Shown in pieces: positions 62,869 through 64,000 of a stretch of DNA of 64,000 bases. How positions within the stretch are numbered: position 1 is the stretch's first letter; every line of letters begins with the position of its first letter. Position numbers and translations under genes: made by a program. The notes beneath the pieces were generated by a model, which was not told the origin of the DNA, made no database searches, and worked only from the letters and a program-made list of their open reading frames with translations. The DNA is taken from positions 1-64,000 of the forward strand of contig JAOPGA020000605.1 in assembly GCA_026419775.2 (NCBI GenBank), given 5' to 3'. This DNA comes from Acrasis kona. Its lineage: Eukaryota; Heterolobosea; Eutetramitea; Acrasida; Acrasidae.

Positions 62869-64000
62869 ATGAAGATCATCACTTTGATTGCTTTCATTTT
62901 GATAGTGTGTGAATTGACACGAGCTGATTTGGATTTCGCCTACATTAAGAGAGAACGACCATATATTAGTGATAGGGTGTTGAAACTTCTGTCAAGTCTA
63001 ACCATTCAGGAGAAAGCTCGGCAATTGGATATGTACTCTGTAAATGACATTATAAATGATACATCATCTAACTTTTCCGCGGAAAAGGCTTCTAAAACTT
63101 TTGGGACCGGCGGTGTACATTGAAGAGTGTCTTCATGGTCTTATAGAGTCCGATCACACCGTGTTCCCTCAATCCATATCTATGGGGGCTACATTCTTTG
63201 ATGGGTAGAGTGGCGTCGGCTATTGCATCCGAGGCTAGAGCATATGGTGTAGGTCTTTGTTTGTCACCTGTTACAGAACCTGCCAGAGAACCAAGATGGG
63301 GCAGAGTAGAAGAGACATTTGGAGAGTGCACATATCTGTGCTCACGAATGAGTGCTGCTTATGTCACTGGTATGCAAGGTGAATCCCTGACAACAAACCA
63401 TGGTGTCATTTCAGAACCAAAGCACTACATTGGCTATGCCAAAGCAGAAGGTGGTAGAAATATTGCTCCTGCAACCATGGGACTGCGTGAGATCATGACT
63501 GACTACTTACCTATATTCAAAGCAGCCATTACCGAGGCAGGGGCAAAATCAGTCATGGCTGCTTATAACGAAGTGGATGGTGTACCTAATTGTATGAATA
63601 CTTTTCTTTTAAATGATGTTTTACGTCGGGAGTTGAACTTCCAAGGAATTGTGATTTCTGATCTTGGTGCAATCCACATGATGACAACTACACACAAAAC
63701 TACATCAAATGATGGCGACGCTATTAAGCTTTACTTGGCAATATGCAATTTTATGATGCTCCCAACGTTGAGTTCCAAAATATAGTTGTTGATTATGTCG
63801 AATCTAAGAAGATAGATCCAAACATACTTGATGTCAGAGTAGCCGATGTCTTGCACGTAAAAGAGTTGTTAGGTTTATTTGATAAGTATCTTACCGATGA
63901 TTTGACTGATGTAGTCAATTCTGAACAACACCAAAAGTTAGCACTAGAAGCGGCACGCGAGTCCATCATCCTATTAAAGAACAAAGACAATCTATTGCCA
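62869..64000 (+). pseudogene. GH3 glycosidase (beta-xylosidase/glucosidase type), frameshifted, runs off window
   Basis: Signal peptide (MKIITLIAFILIVCELTRA), then GH3 sequence broken by three frame changes: near 63112-63118 (SKTFGTGG to YIEECLHGLIESDHTVFPQS), near 63193-63200 (ATFFDG to LMGRVASAIASEARAYG) and near 63728-63735 (DAIKLY to LGNMQFYDAPN). Conserved motifs survive (PAREPRWGRVEETFGE, KHYIGY, AAYNEVDGVPNC). The nucleophile region reads GIVISDLGAI, with the usual SDW as SDL. The C-terminal part (LALEAARESIILLKNKDNLL) continues past the edge. Either a recent pseudogene or several single-base assembly errors; no in-frame intron explains the breaks. Confidence 0.75.

Noticed and set aside
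1-64000. CRISPR arrays, insertion sequences, prophage or operons
   Set aside because: The window is eukaryotic with spliced genes and poly(A) signals; no transposase, reverse transcriptase or spaced repeat array was seen.

Overview
The window is nuclear DNA of a free-living unicellular eukaryote with a compact, AT-rich genome. TAA, TAG and TGA all act as stops, so the code is standard. Genes lie on both strands. Their introns are short GT-AG introns, nearly all 32-54 nt. Convergent neighbours often end 9-30 bp apart. Several features fit a heterolobosean amoeba (Naegleria/Acrasis type): a CHASE4-like/HAMP/PAS/RGS receptor, a cycloartenol-synthase-type oxidosqualene cyclase, many orphan LRR/TPR/ankyrin/kelch proteins and a flagellar dynein-assembly factor. 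That assignment is inference; no rRNA or marker gene confirms it.

Layout. 0-9.5 kb: 3' part of an EGF/Thr-Pro-rich surface protein, amino-acid transporter, SDR oxidoreductase, prenylated APP1-like lipid phosphatase, ABHD hydrolase, PhyH dioxygenase, TPR protein. 9.5-20.2 kb: AP-4 epsilon adaptin, a 51-aa membrane microprotein, CHD-type remodeller, tRNA-Glu, a conserved small protein, an unusual intron-containing tRNA, a coiled-coil nuclear-type protein, MMADHC. 20.4-30 kb: acidic LRR protein, RGS receptor, a candidate N-myristoylated orphan, F-box-like LRR protein, tRNA-Phe. 30-46.8 kb: thaumatin-like surface protein, DUF4419, M28 ER-type peptidase, QP-repeat protein, PIG-Y-like subunit, GST, bestrophin-like channel, REJ/EGF/GPS-like receptor, DUF3533 membrane protein, ankyrin protein. 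47-55.7 kb: kelch protein, a 1.7-kb gene-poor stretch, oxidosqualene cyclase, small proteins, calpain-like protease. 55.7-64 kb: a candidate structured RNA, DUF1349, DNAAF1, clostripain-like protease with a low-complexity N-terminus, AlgH/UPF0301, HAD phosphatase, aprataxin-like protein, and a frameshifted GH3 glycosidase running off the end.

There is no operon logic. Recurrent themes are membrane traffic and surface proteins (AP-4, GPI synthesis, secreted or anchored glycoproteins), lipid and sterol metabolism (APP1-like, OSC, PhyH, SDR) and proteolysis (M28, calpain, clostripain). Three loci carry frame breaks: SDR beside an ambiguous base N at 3318, a small ORF near 49.4 kb, and GH3. Assembly error is possible at each. 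The most novel items are the hairpin-rich element at 55.9-56.1 kb and two tRNA genes with greatly enlarged D-loops.
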